Assembly (NCBI GenBank): GCA_017429835.1
Contig: JAFROD010000020.1
Location: forward strand, 59,927-93,571
DNA from: Oscillospiraceae bacterium
GTDB lineage: Bacteria > Bacillota > Clostridia > Oscillospirales > Oscillospiraceae
Length of the DNA stretch: 33,645 nucleotides
Reading direction: 5' to 3'
Made by a program: the position numbers and the translations under genes. Below the pieces are notes generated by a model that saw only the letters and a list, made by a program, of their open reading frames with translations, made no database searches and was not told where the DNA came from. This document shows positions 15,836-25,955 of this stretch, piece after piece. Position 1 is the stretch's first letter, and each line of letters opens with the position of its first letter.

Positions 15836-16431
15836 CGAAACAAGAGTTTCTTTCGGCGCTCGGCAAGGGCTTGTCGGGTCTGCCGCAAAACGACGCGGCG
15901 GAACGTCTGTCGTTTTACAGCGAAATGATAGACGACCGTATGGAGGAGGGGCTTTCGGAGGAGGAAGCGGTCGCGCAGGTCGGCTCGGTCGACGAGATCG
16001 TAACGCAGACGCTGGCGGATACCCCGCTTTCCAAGCTCGTCAAGGAAAAGGTCAAGCCGGGAAGAAAGCTGAAGGCGTGGGAGATCGTCCTGCTGATCCT
16101 CGGCGCGCCGCTGTGGGTGCCGCTGCTGATCGCGGCAGCCGCCGTCGTGTTCGCGCTTTACGTGACCCTCTGGGCGTTGATCGTTTCTCTGTGGGCGGTC
16201 TTCGCTTCGTTCGTCGCGGGCGCGGTAGGCGGGATCGCCGGCGGCGTCGCGCAGCTCGTGATCGGCAATAAGCCGCAGGGGATCGCGCTGATCGGCGCGG
16301 GCGTCTGCTGTGCGGGTCTGTCGATCTTCGCGTTCTTCGGCTGCAAGGCGGCGACGGTCGGCGCGGCGCGGCTGACGAAACGCTTTGCGCTGTGGCTCAA
16401 AATGCGGTTTGTGAAAAAGGAGGAAGCGTGA
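15832..16431 (+). CDS. DUF1700 (HAAS-domain) membrane protein
   Basis: 199 residues; ATG 15832 overlaps the padR stop (ATGA). The N-terminal ~70 residues are the DUF1700/HAAS helical domain (TKQEFLSALGKGL, LSFYSEMIDDRMEEGLSEEE, AVAQVGSVDEIV). Then come about four hydrophobic segments (near 83-105, 108-135, 142-160, 165-185) and a basic tail. HAAS domains commonly pair with PadR regulators and are thought to act as partners or sensors at the membrane; the mechanism is not defined here. Confidence 0.9.
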   Translation: MTKQEFLSALGKGLSGLPQNDAAERLSFYSEMIDDRMEEGLSEEEAVAQVGSVDEIVTQTLADTPLSKLVKEKVKPGRKLKAWEIVLLILGAPLWVPLLIAAAAVVFALYVTLWALIVSLWAVFASFVAGAVGGIAGGVAQLVIGNKPQGIALIGAGVCCAGLSIFAFFGCKAATVGAARLTKRFALWLKMRFVKKEEA

Positions 16432-17327
16432 TGGCGAAAAAAGTATGGCTGATCGTCGGCGCAGTGCTCGTCGTGATCGGGCTGGGGCTGTTCCTTGCGG
16501 TCATGGCGGCGCATCATTGGGATCTTTCGGCGCTGGGTGTCCCGACGCATGAAACCACCTATCAGGTCAAGGAGGAATTCCAAAGGATTCAGATCGATAC
16601 GGACACGGCGGATATCGTTTTTGTGCCGTCTGCGGACGGCACGTGCAGCGTGATCTGCGACGAAACGGCGAAGGAAACATATTCCGTCAGCGTTGTAAAC
16701 GATACGCTGCTCATACAGCACCGAGATACAAGAAAGTGGTATGAGTTTTTTGGGTTCAGGGGCAAAAGCAGACTTATTGTGCATCTGCCGAAGCAGCAGT
16801 ACGTGTCGCTCCTGATCGGCGAAAGCACGGGCGACGTGGAGATCCCGGGCGATTTTTCCTTTGATAGCATCAGCATTACGGCAAGCACGGGCAGGCTCTC
16901 TCTTGCGGACGTATCCGCAGGCGAGATCAATCTCGCTGTTTCCACCGGCAGGGTGGCGCTGAAGAACGTGCGGTGCGCGGGCGACGTCCGGATCGGCGTG
17001 AGTACAGGCAGGACGGAGCTGGAGAACGTGACCTGCCGCAATCTGACCTCCACCGGCAGCACGGGCAGGATAGAAATGAAGAACGTGATCGCGTCGGGAA
17101 AGCTCTCCGTCGAGAGAAGCACCGGCGACGTGAAGCTCGACCGCTGCGACGCGGCGGAGATCAGGATCGAAACGTCCACGGGCGACGTGACCGGCACGCT
17201 GCTCAGCGAAAAAATCTTCTTTACGGACACCGATACCGGCAGCGTGCGCGTGCCGAAGACGACGACCGGCGGAACGTGCGAGATCACGACCGACACGGGC
17301 GATATTATCCTCGAGATCGTGAAATGA
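16431..17327 (+). CDS. DUF4097-family beta-repeat protein, membrane-anchored
   Basis: 298 residues; ATG 16431 overlaps the preceding TGA by one base (TGATG), with AAGGAGG just upstream. One N-terminal membrane segment (about 5-27, a signal anchor) is followed by an extracytoplasmic region of regular beta repeats of the form STGDVEI, ASTGRLSL, VSTGRVAL, SSTGDVKL, STGDVTG, TDTGSVRV, about every 19-20 residues: the DUF4097 beta-helix-like repeat. Third gene of the padR operon; role probably at the envelope but unknown. A strong terminator follows. Confidence 0.9.
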   Translation: MAKKVWLIVGAVLVVIGLGLFLAVMAAHHWDLSALGVPTHETTYQVKEEFQRIQIDTDTADIVFVPSADGTCSVICDETAKETYSVSVVNDTLLIQHRDTRKWYEFFGFRGKSRLIVHLPKQQYVSLLIGESTGDVEIPGDFSFDSISITASTGRLSLADVSAGEINLAVSTGRVALKNVRCAGDVRIGVSTGRTELENVTCRNLTSTGSTGRIEMKNVIASGKLSVERSTGDVKLDRCDAAEIRIETSTGDVTGTLLSEKIFFTDTDTGSVRVPKTTTGGTCEITTDTGDIILEIVK

Positions 17328-17353
17328 ACCTCCCTTTACACGAGGAAGGCGAA

Positions 17354-17391
17354 GAATCCCCGGGGCAGAGAACACTCTGCCCCGGGGATTC
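17354..17391. terminator. Strong hairpin between convergent padR operon and glmS
   Basis: Perfect 17-base-pair stem starting GAATCCCCGGGGCAGAG with a 4-base loop AACA, GC-rich, followed by TATACC on the plus strand and by CTTCGCC on the minus strand. Lacks a strong T-run on either side, but its position between convergent genes supports a terminator. Confidence 0.75.
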
Positions 17392-17419
17392 TATACCGTA
17401 TGATTTTTCTGCCGTTCTT

Positions 17420-19261
17420 TTATTCCACCGTGACGGACTTCGCCAGGTTTCTGGGTTTGTCGACGTCGCAGCCGCGCGCGAGCGCCATGTAATAGGAGAA
17501 GATCTGCAGCGGAACGACGTTCAGACTCGGCTGCAGCAGCGGGTGCGTCTTCGGCACGAGCAGGTAGCGGTCGACGGTCTTTTTGATCTCGTCCTCCAGA
17601 TCGGCGGTGGTCAGACCCAGCACGTCCGCGCCGCGCGCCTTGACCTCCTTGACGTTGGACATGGTCTTTTCAAACAGCTCCGGCACGCCGGCGACTGCGA
17701 CGACCAGCGTCTTGTCCTCGATCAGCGAGATCGGGCCGTGCTTCAGTTCGCCCGCGGCGTACGCTTCGGAATGGACGTAGGCGATCTCCTTGAGCTTCAG
17801 GCTGCCCTCGAGACAGGTCGCGCTGTCGAGGTTTCTGCCGATGAAGAAGACGTCGTGATTGTCCTTCAGCTCGTTCGCAAGCTGCTTGATATGCGCCAGA
17901 TAGTCCTCCGTGAGGATGGTGGAGAGCAGGTCGGGAAGCTGCCCCAGACCGTGCAGGATCGCTTCATACTCCTCGACGGAGAGCGTGCCGAGCAGGTCGC
18001 CGATATACAGGGCGAGGAGGTACAGAACGGAGAGCTGAGTGGAGTACGCCTTCGTGGTCGCGACGGCGATCTCGGGACCCGCCCAGGTATAGATGACGTC
18101 GTGCGCGGCCTTGGAGATCGCGCTGCCGACGACGTTGACGATCGCGAGGGTGTGCGCGCCGAGCTCGTTGGCTTCGCGCAGCGCCGCGAGGGTGTCCGCG
18201 GTCTCGCCGGACTGGCTGATGATGATGACCAGCGTGTCGTCGCCGAGGACGGGCTCGGAATAGCGGAATTCCGAAGCGAGGATCGGCTCGACGGGGATGC
18301 GGCAGGTCTTCTCGAGAACGTACTTGCCGACGCAGCCGACGTAGTACGCCGAGCCGCAGGCGACGATGTAGATACGGCGAATGCCGCGCAGATATTCGGG
18401 ACTCAGATGGACGTCGCCCAGATCGACTCTGCCGCCCTTGACGCGGTCGGAGATCGTGGCGCGCAGCGCCTTGGGCTGTTCAAAGATCTCTTTCAGCATG
18501 AAGTGGGGGAAGCCGCCCTTTTCCGCCGCGGACATCTCCCAGGAGATGTGCTCGGGGATCTTTTCGACCGCTTCGCCGAGCTTGTTGAAGAATTCCGCCT
18601 CACCATTGCGGAAGAGCACCATATCGCCGTCGTTGAGGTAGACGACCTCGCGGGTGTATTTGAGGATCGCGGGGACGTCGGAGGCAATGAAGTTTTCTTC
18701 ATGACCGAAGCCGACGATCAGCGGGCTGTCCTTCTTGACCGCGAGCAGGGTGTCGGGGCAGTCGGCGCAGAGAATGCCGAGCGCATAGCTGCCGGAGAGC
18801 TTTTCCACCGCGCGGCGCGCCGCCGCCAGAAGGTCGCCCTCGAGCTCGTAGTAGTATTCGAGCAGGTTTGCCGCGACCTCAGTGTCGGTGTCGGAGACGA
18901 AGCTCTTGCCGTGCGCAAGCAGATATTCCTTCAGGATCAGATAGTTTTCGATGATGCCGTTATGCACCACGCTGATCTTGCCGTTCGTGGAGACGTGGGG
19001 GTGGGAGTTGCGCTGCGAGGGCGCGCCGTGGGTCGCCCAGCGGGTGTGACCGATGCCGAGGCTGCCGCGCATCGCCGCGCCGCCGTCGATCATCTCGTTC
19101 AGACCGGCGAGTCTGCCCTTGACCTTTGCAACTTCGAAGCCGTTTGCGCCGTAAACGCAGACGCCCGCGGAGTCATAGCCGCGATATTCCAGCTTTGCAA
19201 GCCCGTCCAGCAATATGGGCGCAGCCTGCTGCTTTCCGATATAACCAACAATTCCGCACAT
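17420..19261 (-). CDS. glmS: Glutamine-fructose-6-phosphate aminotransferase (isomerizing)
   Basis: 613 residues, family length. The start is ATG 19261 giving MCGIVGYIG: Cys2 becomes the N-terminal nucleophile after Met removal, so the longer frame starting at 19300 is wrong. Class II glutamine amidotransferase domain ~1-220 (HTRWATHGAPS, NGIIENY, TDTE), then two SIS sugar-binding domains (ACGSAYYVG, SQSGETADTLAALREA, AYSTQLSVLYLLAL, then GRNLDSATCLEGSLKLKEI and EAYAAGELKHGP) and the usual C-terminus KPRNLAKSVTVE. It makes glucosamine-6-phosphate, the first step to UDP-GlcNAc for peptidoglycan. GGAGG is 8 bases upstream. Own promoter; the 5' region lacks the glmS ribozyme but holds an inverted repeat. 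Confidence 0.97.
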   Translation of the reverse strand: MCGIVGYIGKQQAAPILLDGLAKLEYRGYDSAGVCVYGANGFEVAKVKGRLAGLNEMIDGGAAMRGSLGIGHTRWATHGAPSQRNSHPHVSTNGKISVVHNGIIENYLILKEYLLAHGKSFVSDTDTEVAANLLEYYYELEGDLLAAARRAVEKLSGSYALGILCADCPDTLLAVKKDSPLIVGFGHEENFIASDVPAILKYTREVVYLNDGDMVLFRNGEAEFFNKLGEAVEKIPEHISWEMSAAEKGGFPHFMLKEIFEQPKALRATISDRVKGGRVDLGDVHLSPEYLRGIRRIYIVACGSAYYVGCVGKYVLEKTCRIPVEPILASEFRYSEPVLGDDTLVIIISQSGETADTLAALREANELGAHTLAIVNVVGSAISKAAHDVIYTWAGPEIAVATTKAYSTQLSVLYLLALYIGDLLGTLSVEEYEAILHGLGQLPDLLSTILTEDYLAHIKQLANELKDNHDVFFIGRNLDSATCLEGSLKLKEIAYVHSEAYAAGELKHGPISLIEDKTLVVAVAGVPELFEKTMSNVKEVKARGADVLGLTTADLEDEIKKTVDRYLLVPKTHPLLQPSLNVVPLQIFSYYMALARGCDVDKPRNLAKSVTVE

Positions 19262-19270
19262 AATAATAAC

Positions 19271-19337
19271 CTCCGTAAGTGGATGGGTAGAATCGTTCAC
19301 TTACGGAGATTATATCGTGGTTATTTATCAAAATCAA
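19271..19337 (-). promoter_or_regulatory. glmS promoter and 11-base inverted repeat over the Shine-Dalgarno site
   Basis: Minus-strand TTGATT (19337-19332), 17 bases, TATAAT (19314-19309). Immediately after it CTCCGTAAGTG (19308-19298) pairs perfectly with CACTTACGGAG (19281-19271), whose GGAG is the glmS Shine-Dalgarno. With the start of transcription expected near 19302, only part of the first arm would be in the mRNA, so this may act as an operator, or as a translation-blocking hairpin in read-through transcripts from dprA. Confidence 0.6.
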
Positions 19338-19372
19338 CCGAAAATTTGCATTTTTCGCTGATTTGGGGAAAG

Positions 19373-20253
19373 TCAGTCGAAAATGGATAACTGGCGGGAC
19401 CTTAGCGCGCCGATCGACGGCAGACGGTCTTCGACCGGAGAAGCTCCCAGCGCGCAGAGCGCGTCCGCGCCTTTGCTGCCGTCGTCCAGCACGTAAACGT
19501 CCGAAAGACCGCGCTTCAGATTCTCAGACGCGCCCGACCACGTGCCGCCGGACGCGGCGGGACACTGGGCGACGAAGGTTTTTTCGCCGAGGGCGTGAAT
19601 GAGCAGATTGCGGTACAGGGCGCGGGCGGCGGAGAAGGGAAGATCATAGCCGTCCGCGCTGCAGTAGAGCACGTTTTCCCGCGGCGCGTACCGCGTCAGC
19701 TCGTCCGGGACGAAGCAGACGACCCTGCCGCCCGCCTGCAGGCAGGCGTCCTGCGCGGCGGAATCCGCGCCGGCGGCGTTGCCGGAAACGAGGGTAAAGC
19801 CCTCTTCCGCCGCGCGTCTGCCGACCTCCTGCGCGAAAGCGCGCCCGCGCGAAAGCAGCCTGCGCGAGCCGACCGCCGCAACGCAGCGGGTATTCAGCAG
19901 GCGGATATCGCCCCTGCAGAACAGCGTGGCGGGACAGTCGCCGCCGAGCCTGCGCAGGCGGCGCGGGAAGCGTTCGGCGTCCAGCCGCGTGATCACGCAA
20001 ACGTCCTTCTGCGCCGCGAGGTAGTCGCGCAGGATCCTCGGACGATTCAGGAGGGAGAGAATGCGGTCGGTCATATCTTCGCTGTAACCCAGCGAGGAAA
20101 GATATTCCGGCGTAACGTCGCCGAGACTGCCGATTACCGGCGCTTTTGCGACGGCGAGCGCTCTCATCTGCAGGTATTCCGTCGGGGTCAGCGGCTTGAC
20201 GGGCTGCCCGAGCTTACAGCACAGCAGGAGCAGCCCTTCCTCCGCGCCGCGCA

Positions 20254-20254
<1 letters not shown>
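19373..20254 (-). CDS. dprA: DprA-like DNA-processing protein
   Basis: 293 residues. An N-terminal helical part (HhH-like; PEYLSSLGYSEDMTDRIL) precedes a Rossmann-like DprA domain with VGSRRLLSRGRAFA (GSR at 129-131), LVSGNAAGADSAAQDACL (157-172), GGRVVCFVP and SAARALYRNLLIHALGEKTFV. DprA/Smf protects incoming single-stranded DNA and loads RecA. Departures from the common pattern: SGNAAGAD instead of SGMARGID, and YDLPFSAARALYRN in place of the RFPxRNR segment, so it belongs to a divergent branch. The ATG overlaps the helicase stop (TGATG), making it the second gene of that unit. Confidence 0.78.
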
Positions 20255-21438
<1,184 letters not shown>

Positions 21439-21515
21439 ACTGTGTCCTCGTTTTCTCTGCGGAAATTATCTCATGATACTATAACAGAAACCGCGGCACT
21501 TTGCAATGAATCCTT

Positions 21516-21544
21516 TTGACTTTCTGCGGAAAAAGTGCTATACT
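21516..21544 (+). promoter_or_regulatory. uppP promoter
   Basis: TTGACT (21516-21521), 17-base spacer, TATACT (21539-21544); about 40 bases before the ATG. Confidence 0.75.
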
Positions 21545-21586
21545 GCTCTCGTTGCACATATATATCACCGAAAAGAGGTTGACCCT

Positions 21587-22486
21587 ATGGCGTTTTTGGA
21601 TTGGCTGAAAATCCTTGTCCTCGGCATCGTCGAGGGCATTACCGAGTGGCTGCCGATCAGCTCCACCGGACACATGATCCTGGTCGACGGATTGTGGAAG
21701 TCGAATAACGACGTGATGACGAAGGACTTTATGGATATGTTCCTGGTCGTCATCCAGTTCGGCGCGATCCTCGCCGTCATCGTGCTGTTCTTCAAGAAGC
21801 TGTGGCCCTTCCACCGGAAGCGGATCCCGCAGCGTTCGTGGTTTGCCGAGCACAGCGAAAACAAGGCGGTCGGCGCGGTGCAGAACTTCTGCGATCACTA
21901 CTGCTTTATGGATAAGATCGTCATGTGGCTGAAGATCGCGGTTTCCTGCCTGCCCGCGATCATCATCGGTCTGCCGCTGGACGACTGGATGGAAGAGCAC
22001 TTTTATACGCCCGTGGTCGTCGCGCTGATGCTGATCCTCTACGGCGTCGGCTTCCTGCTCATCGAACGGTACAACAAGAACCGCACGCCGCGCATGAACA
22101 CCATCGCGGAGTTGACGTGGAAGGACGCCGCGCTGATCGGCATTTTCCAGGTGCTTGCCCTCGTTCCGGGCACGTCCCGCTCCGGCGCGACCATCCTCGG
22201 CGGCATCCTGATCGGCGCTTCGCGCGGGCTGGCGGCGGAATACACCTTCTTCCTCGCCGTTCCCGTGATGTTCGGCGCGTCCCTGCTGAAGATCGTCAAG
22301 TTCGGCTTTGCCTTTACCGGCACGCAGCTCGCAGTCCTCCTGCTCGGCATGGCGGTCGCCTTTGCCGTGTCGATCCTTGCGATCAAGTTCCTGCTCGGCT
22401 ATATCAAGAAGCACGACTTCTCCGCCTTCGGCTGGTACCGTATCGCCCTCGGTGCGATCGTCCTGCTGTACGCGGCGCTGAGCTGA
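21587..22486 (+). CDS. uppP: Undecaprenyl-diphosphatase
   Basis: 299 residues from ATG 21587 (AGAGGT upstream); a longer frame from 21506 would overlap the promoter and is rejected. Both catalytic motifs are intact: EGITEWLPISSTGH (16-29) and PGTSRSGATILGG (about 193-205). About eight hydrophobic segments span the sequence. UppP/BacA dephosphorylates undecaprenyl diphosphate at the membrane to recycle the lipid carrier for peptidoglycan and confers bacitracin tolerance. Slightly longer than typical (~270) because of a charged loop near residues 70-110. Monocistronic. Confidence 0.96.
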   Translation: MAFLDWLKILVLGIVEGITEWLPISSTGHMILVDGLWKSNNDVMTKDFMDMFLVVIQFGAILAVIVLFFKKLWPFHRKRIPQRSWFAEHSENKAVGAVQNFCDHYCFMDKIVMWLKIAVSCLPAIIIGLPLDDWMEEHFYTPVVVALMLILYGVGFLLIERYNKNRTPRMNTIAELTWKDAALIGIFQVLALVPGTSRSGATILGGILIGASRGLAAEYTFFLAVPVMFGASLLKIVKFGFAFTGTQLAVLLLGMAVAFAVSILAIKFLLGYIKKHDFSAFGWYRIALGAIVLLYAALS

Positions 22487-22506
22487 GGCGCTGAATCGCG
22501 CTGTTT

Positions 22507-22530
22507 GGCTCCCCCCTGCACAGGGGAGGC
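22507..22530 (+). terminator. Weak hairpin after uppP
   Basis: GCTCCCC and GGGGAGGC arms around CCTGCACA, 20 bases after the uppP stop, without a T-run. Similar GGCTCCCC...GGGGAG pieces are common intergenic repeats in gut clostridia, so it may be a repeat fragment rather than a terminator. Confidence 0.4.
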
Positions 22531-22559
22531 GTTCTACAATAACTGATCGCTGTTCATTC

Positions 22560-22603
22560 AACAGATCCTGCTGCGTTTCAATTGAAACGCAGCAGGATCT
22601 GTT
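22560..22603. terminator. 44-base perfect palindrome across the clpC-like stop codon
   Basis: AACAGATCCTGCTGCGTTTC plus AA is followed directly by its exact complement, with no mismatch over 44 bases. The stop codon of the minus-strand ATPase gene is at 22580-22578, so 24 bases of the palindrome are the last codons. Plus-strand continuation is CTTTCTCG, minus-strand GAATGAAC, so no strong T-run. It lies between convergent genes and probably terminates or stabilises both transcripts. Confidence 0.75.
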
Positions 22604-24869
22604 CTTTCTCGATTGTTGCGGTCACGGCGGACGGCGGCTGCTCGGAAAGAAGGTTTGCCGCCAACGGCGCTTCCAGCTCCGACTGGATCAGACTGCGAAG
22701 CGCACGCGCGCCGCTTTTTTGTCCCGCAGCGCGCGCCGCGAGAGCGGCAGGTATCTCTGACACGTAGGAGAGAGAAACGCCCTGCCTTTGCGCCCGCTCG
22801 CGCAGATCGCGCAGCTCCTTTTCCGCGATTTCTGTCAGCGCGGGGATCCCGAGCGGCTGAAACAGGGCGATGCAGTCGATCCTGCCCAAGAATTCCGGCG
22901 GGAATTGCTCGCGCAGGGACTGCATGACCGAATCGTCCGCCGTCCTGCCGAAGCCGAGCCCGCCCTTTCCCGCGGAGGCGCTGCCGAGATTGGTCGTCAT
23001 GACGAGCAGCGTGTTGCGGAAATCGACCTGCCGTCCGGCAGCGTCGGTCAGAATGCCGTCCTCCATGATCTGCAGCAGCAGACCGCAGATATCGCGGTGC
23101 GCCTTCTCCAGCTCGTCGAGCAGGACGAGGGAATAGGGGCGTCGCCGCACCTTTTCCGACAGCTCGCCGCCGTCCTCGTGACCGACGTAGCCGGGCGGCG
23201 CGCCGATCAGCCGCGAGACGGAGAATTTTTCCATATATTCCGACATATCCACGCGGATCATGGCGGTTTCGCTGCCGTAGACCGCCTCGGCGAGCGCTTT
23301 GCAAAGCTCCGTCTTGCCCACGCCGGTCGGGCCGGAAAAAAGCATGGCTGCGGCGGGTCGCTTTGCGGCGGCAAGACCCGATCTGCCGCGGCGCACCGCC
23401 TCGGCGGCGGCGCGCACTGCCGCAGACTGCCCCATGACGCGCCTGGAGAGCGTCTGCTCGAGCGTGCGCAGCCGCTGCTTCTCGGAAACGCTGACGGAGC
23501 CGACGGGAATGCCCGTGCGGCTGGACACGGCGGCGGCGACGTCGCACGGCTCCACCTGCCGTGCCGACGGATCTGCGGCCTGCTCCCGGCGGATGCGGTC
23601 GCGAAGCTTTGCAGCCTGCTCGTACGCGCCGGAGCGCACCGCGTCGCGAAGCTGCTGCTCCAACTCGCCCGCGGGGGAGGTGCCGAGCGTTCGACGCATG
23701 GCGGCGTAAGCCGCACCTTCGTCCAACAGGTCTACCGCCTTGTCCGGCAGGAATTTGTCCGTGAGATAGCGGCAGGACAGGTCGACCGCCGCCGTGATCG
23801 CCGCTTCGGTGATCGCAATTCTGTGGTGTGCTTCCAGCGACGGGCGCAGACTTTCCAGTATGTCGCGCGTTTCTTCGCGGCTCGGCTCACGGATCTGCAC
23901 CGGACGGAACCGCCGCTCCAGCGCGGCGTCCTTCTCAATGAATTTGCGGTATTCGGTCAGCGTCGTCGCGCCGATGAGCTGCACCTCGCCGCGCCCGAGG
24001 GCGGGCTTGAGCAGATTGGCTGCATCGATCGCGCCCTCCGCCGCGCCCGCGCCCGACAGGGTGTGCATTTCGTCGACGAACAGGATCACGTTCTGCGCGC
24101 GCCGCACCTCCGCTAAAATGTCGCGGATGCGCTCCTCAAATTCGCCGCGGTACTTCGTGCCGGCGATGAGACTCGCCATATCCAGCGCGAACAGCCGTTT
24201 GCCGCGAAGCTGCTCGGGTACGCGCCCTGCCGCGATATATTGGGCGACGCCTTCGACGATGGCGGTCTTGCCGACGCCGGGCTCACCGATCAGCGCGGGA
24301 TTGTTCTTCTGCCGGCGGGAAAGGATCTGCAGCACGGTCTCGATCTCGCGCTGTCTGCCGACGACGTTCTCCGTCTGATCGGCGCGTTCCGTCAGATCGA
24401 CGCCGAATTGATCCAGCAGGCGGGTGTTTTGCATAACTGATGAAGACTCCTTTCGGGCACAGACGCCCTCGTGCAGATTGGAAAAGAGAAGCTCCGGACT
24501 GACGCCGCAGCGCTGCAGCAGCACGGCTGCGCCGCTGTCCCCATCGCGCAGAGCCGCGCACAGAACGCTCTCCGGGCGAATCGGGTTGTCCTCACGGGCG
24601 GCTGCGGCGATCGCGCGGCGGGCGCGCGGACTCAGGCCCTGCGGGAGCCGGCGCAGCCGGTGACCGCGCTCGCACAGCCGGAAAAGCTGACCGGTCAGCT
24701 CCTGCGCGGAGAGCCCCTGCCACTGGATTTCGCGGCAGGCGGGACACCGGGGCGACATGGCGACGGCGATCAAAACATGCTCCGTGCCCACGTAGCTGTG
24801 TCCCAGAACGCAGGCAAGGCTCCACGCCAGCTTCAGCACCTGCCGCATCGGCTCCGTTTGCTTTCCCAT
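22578..24869 (-). CDS. ClpC/ClpA-type AAA+ unfoldase
   Basis: 763 residues, start ATG 24869 with AAGGAGG about 7 bases upstream. Layout: divergent Clp_N repeats (1-140), AAA domain 1 with Walker A GEPGVGKT (195-202) and Walker B VILFVDE (261-267), short middle segment with a UVR-like helix ([20 protein letters not shown], 407-426), AAA domain 2 with Walker A GPTGVGKT (513-520) and Walker B LVLLDE (581-586), then the ClpP-docking loop GLGFGR (LGF at 638-640) and a C-terminal ClpB_D2 domain. The LGF loop and absence of the long ClpB middle domain point to a ClpP partner. The N domain contains an unusual CPAC motif (42-45). No McsA/McsB or CtsR genes or CtsR heptads lie nearby, so it may be a second, specialised Clp. 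Confidence 0.9.
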   Translation of the reverse strand: MGKQTEPMRQVLKLAWSLACVLGHSYVGTEHVLIAVAMSPRCPACREIQWQGLSAQELTGQLFRLCERGHRLRRLPQGLSPRARRAIAAAAREDNPIRPESVLCAALRDGDSGAAVLLQRCGVSPELLFSNLHEGVCARKESSSVMQNTRLLDQFGVDLTERADQTENVVGRQREIETVLQILSRRQKNNPALIGEPGVGKTAIVEGVAQYIAAGRVPEQLRGKRLFALDMASLIAGTKYRGEFEERIRDILAEVRRAQNVILFVDEMHTLSGAGAAEGAIDAANLLKPALGRGEVQLIGATTLTEYRKFIEKDAALERRFRPVQIREPSREETRDILESLRPSLEAHHRIAITEAAITAAVDLSCRYLTDKFLPDKAVDLLDEGAAYAAMRRTLGTSPAGELEQQLRDAVRSGAYEQAAKLRDRIRREQAADPSARQVEPCDVAAAVSSRTGIPVGSVSVSEKQRLRTLEQTLSRRVMGQSAAVRAAAEAVRRGRSGLAAAKRPAAAMLFSGPTGVGKTELCKALAEAVYGSETAMIRVDMSEYMEKFSVSRLIGAPPGYVGHEDGGELSEKVRRRPYSLVLLDELEKAHRDICGLLLQIMEDGILTDAAGRQVDFRNTLLVMTTNLGSASAGKGGLGFGRTADDSVMQSLREQFPPEFLGRIDCIALFQPLGIPALTEIAEKELRDLRERAQRQGVSLSYVSEIPAALAARAAGQKSGARALRSLIQSELEAPLAANLLSEQPPSAVTATIEKEQILLRFN

Positions 24870-24950
24870 ACGCGCACCTCCTTCGGAAGAGTCTTGCCGC
24901 GCGGGATATTTTTCATACTATGAATATTTTTTAAATTTCAGAATTTCCCA

Positions 24951-24978
24951 TTGCTTTTTTGAAAAAACATGATAGAAT
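24951..24978 (+). promoter_or_regulatory. Ferredoxin promoter
   Basis: TTGCTT (24951-24956), 16-base spacer, TAGAAT (24973-24978), about 35 bases before the ATG. Confidence 0.5.
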
Positions 24979-25013
24979 GAGGTTGCAAACCAATACAGAC
25001 AGGAGGCAATGAT

Positions 25014-25184
25014 ATGGCATATTTCATTACTGACGCCTGCGCAAAGTGCGGTACCTGTGCGGACACCTGCCCGCTCGGCATCATCACCGAAGGCGACGAC
25101 AAGTACGTAATCGACGCTGATCAGTGCGTGGAGTGCGGCTCCTGCGCAGCAGCCTGCCCGCTGGAAGCAATCGAGCAGCAGTAA
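25014..25184 (+). CDS. 2[4Fe-4S] ferredoxin
   Basis: 56 residues. Two CxxCxxCxxxCP clusters: CAKCGTCADTCP (9-20) and CVECGSCAAACP (38-49), the clostridial-type bacterial ferredoxin fold. It is a soluble low-potential electron carrier, for example for pyruvate:ferredoxin oxidoreductase or hydrogenase. AGGAGG (25001-25006) lies 7 bases before the ATG at 25014. Own promoter and own terminator: monocistronic and probably highly expressed. Very secure. Confidence 0.97.
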   Translation: MAYFITDACAKCGTCADTCPLGIITEGDDKYVIDADQCVECGSCAAACPLEAIEQQ

Positions 25185-25194
25185 AAAACAAAAA

Positions 25195-25221
25195 CAACCG
25201 GTCAATACGACCGGTTGTTTT
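25195..25221 (+). terminator. Ferredoxin terminator
   Basis: 9-base-pair stem CAACCGGTC / GACCGGTTG, loop AATAC, then TTTTC. Confidence 0.9.
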
Positions 25222-25241
25222 CGTAGAAACGGAAAACGGAC

Positions 25242-25955
25242 ATGGAAGAAACACTTTGGAACGGCATTCGCATGGCCCAACCGGACGGCGGCTTTCGCCT
25301 CGGGACGGACTCGGTGCTGCTGGCGCAGTTTCTGACCGTGCCGCGCGGGGCGAAGATCGCCGATCTCGGATCGGGCTGCGGCACGCTGGGACTGCTCCTG
25401 TGCGCGTCCTGCGCCGACTGCGCCGTGACCGGCGTGGAACTGGACGAAGCGGCACACCGCCTCGCGCTGGAGAATATTGAGATCAACGGTCTGCAGGGAC
25501 GGCTGTCGTCCGTTTTCGGCGACGTTCGCGCGATCCGCGAACTTCTGCCGGTGGGCGGCTTTTCCTGTGTGATCTCCAATCCGCCGTATTTCCCCGTCGG
25601 CAGCGGCAAGGCGAGCAAGGGCAGCGGCGCGGCGCGTTCGGAGGAGACGCTGACGCTTCGCGAACTGTGCGAAGCGGCGGCGTATCTGCTGCCGAGCGGC
25701 GGGCGGTTTGCGCTGGTACACCGTCCGGAACGGCTGTGCGACGTTTTCTGCGCCATGCGCGAACACGGCGTCGAGCCGAAGCGCGTCCAATTCGTCCGGC
25801 ATACCGCCGTCAGCCCCGTCTGTCTGGTACTGATCGAGGGAAGACGCGGCGGCAGACCCGGTCTGACTTATCTGCCGGATTTTTGCGAATTCACACCCGA
25901 CGGCGCGGAAACGGAAGCCTATCGTGCCGCCTATCACAGAGGAGAACAGCCATGA
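25242..25955 (+). CDS. tRNA1(Val)-A37 N6-methyltransferase family protein
   Basis: 237 residues. SAM-binding motif I IADLGSGCGTLG (39-50), acidic GVELDE (64-69) and the amino-methyltransferase motif NPPY (113-116) preceded by the typical RLGTDSVLLAQF segment identify the TrmN6/YfiC-like group, which methylates N6 of adenine 37 in tRNA1(Val) in E. coli. In Firmicutes this gene (yabB) is regularly followed by rsmI, as here, where the stop overlaps the rsmI ATG (ATGA). Exact substrate in this organism is inferred. Confidence 0.88.
   Translation: MEETLWNGIRMAQPDGGFRLGTDSVLLAQFLTVPRGAKIADLGSGCGTLGLLLCASCADCAVTGVELDEAAHRLALENIEINGLQGRLSSVFGDVRAIRELLPVGGFSCVISNPPYFPVGSGKASKGSGAARSEETLTLRELCEAAAYLLPSGGRFALVHRPERLCDVFCAMREHGVEPKRVQFVRHTAVSPVCLVLIEGRRGGRPGLTYLPDFCEFTPDGAETEAYRAAYHRGEQP

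Noticed and set aside
19262..19372. glmS ribozyme/riboswitch
   Set aside because: The space between promoter and ATG is too short and I see none of the conserved ribozyme core; only the inverted repeat is present.
16973..19390. 805-codon open frame on the plus strand
   Set aside because: Antisense to glmS and overlapping DUF4097 in another frame; no start signal and no recognisable domain.
24870..24960. CtsR operator before the ClpC-like gene
   Set aside because: No GGTCAAA-type heptad repeats are present; nothing supports CtsR control.
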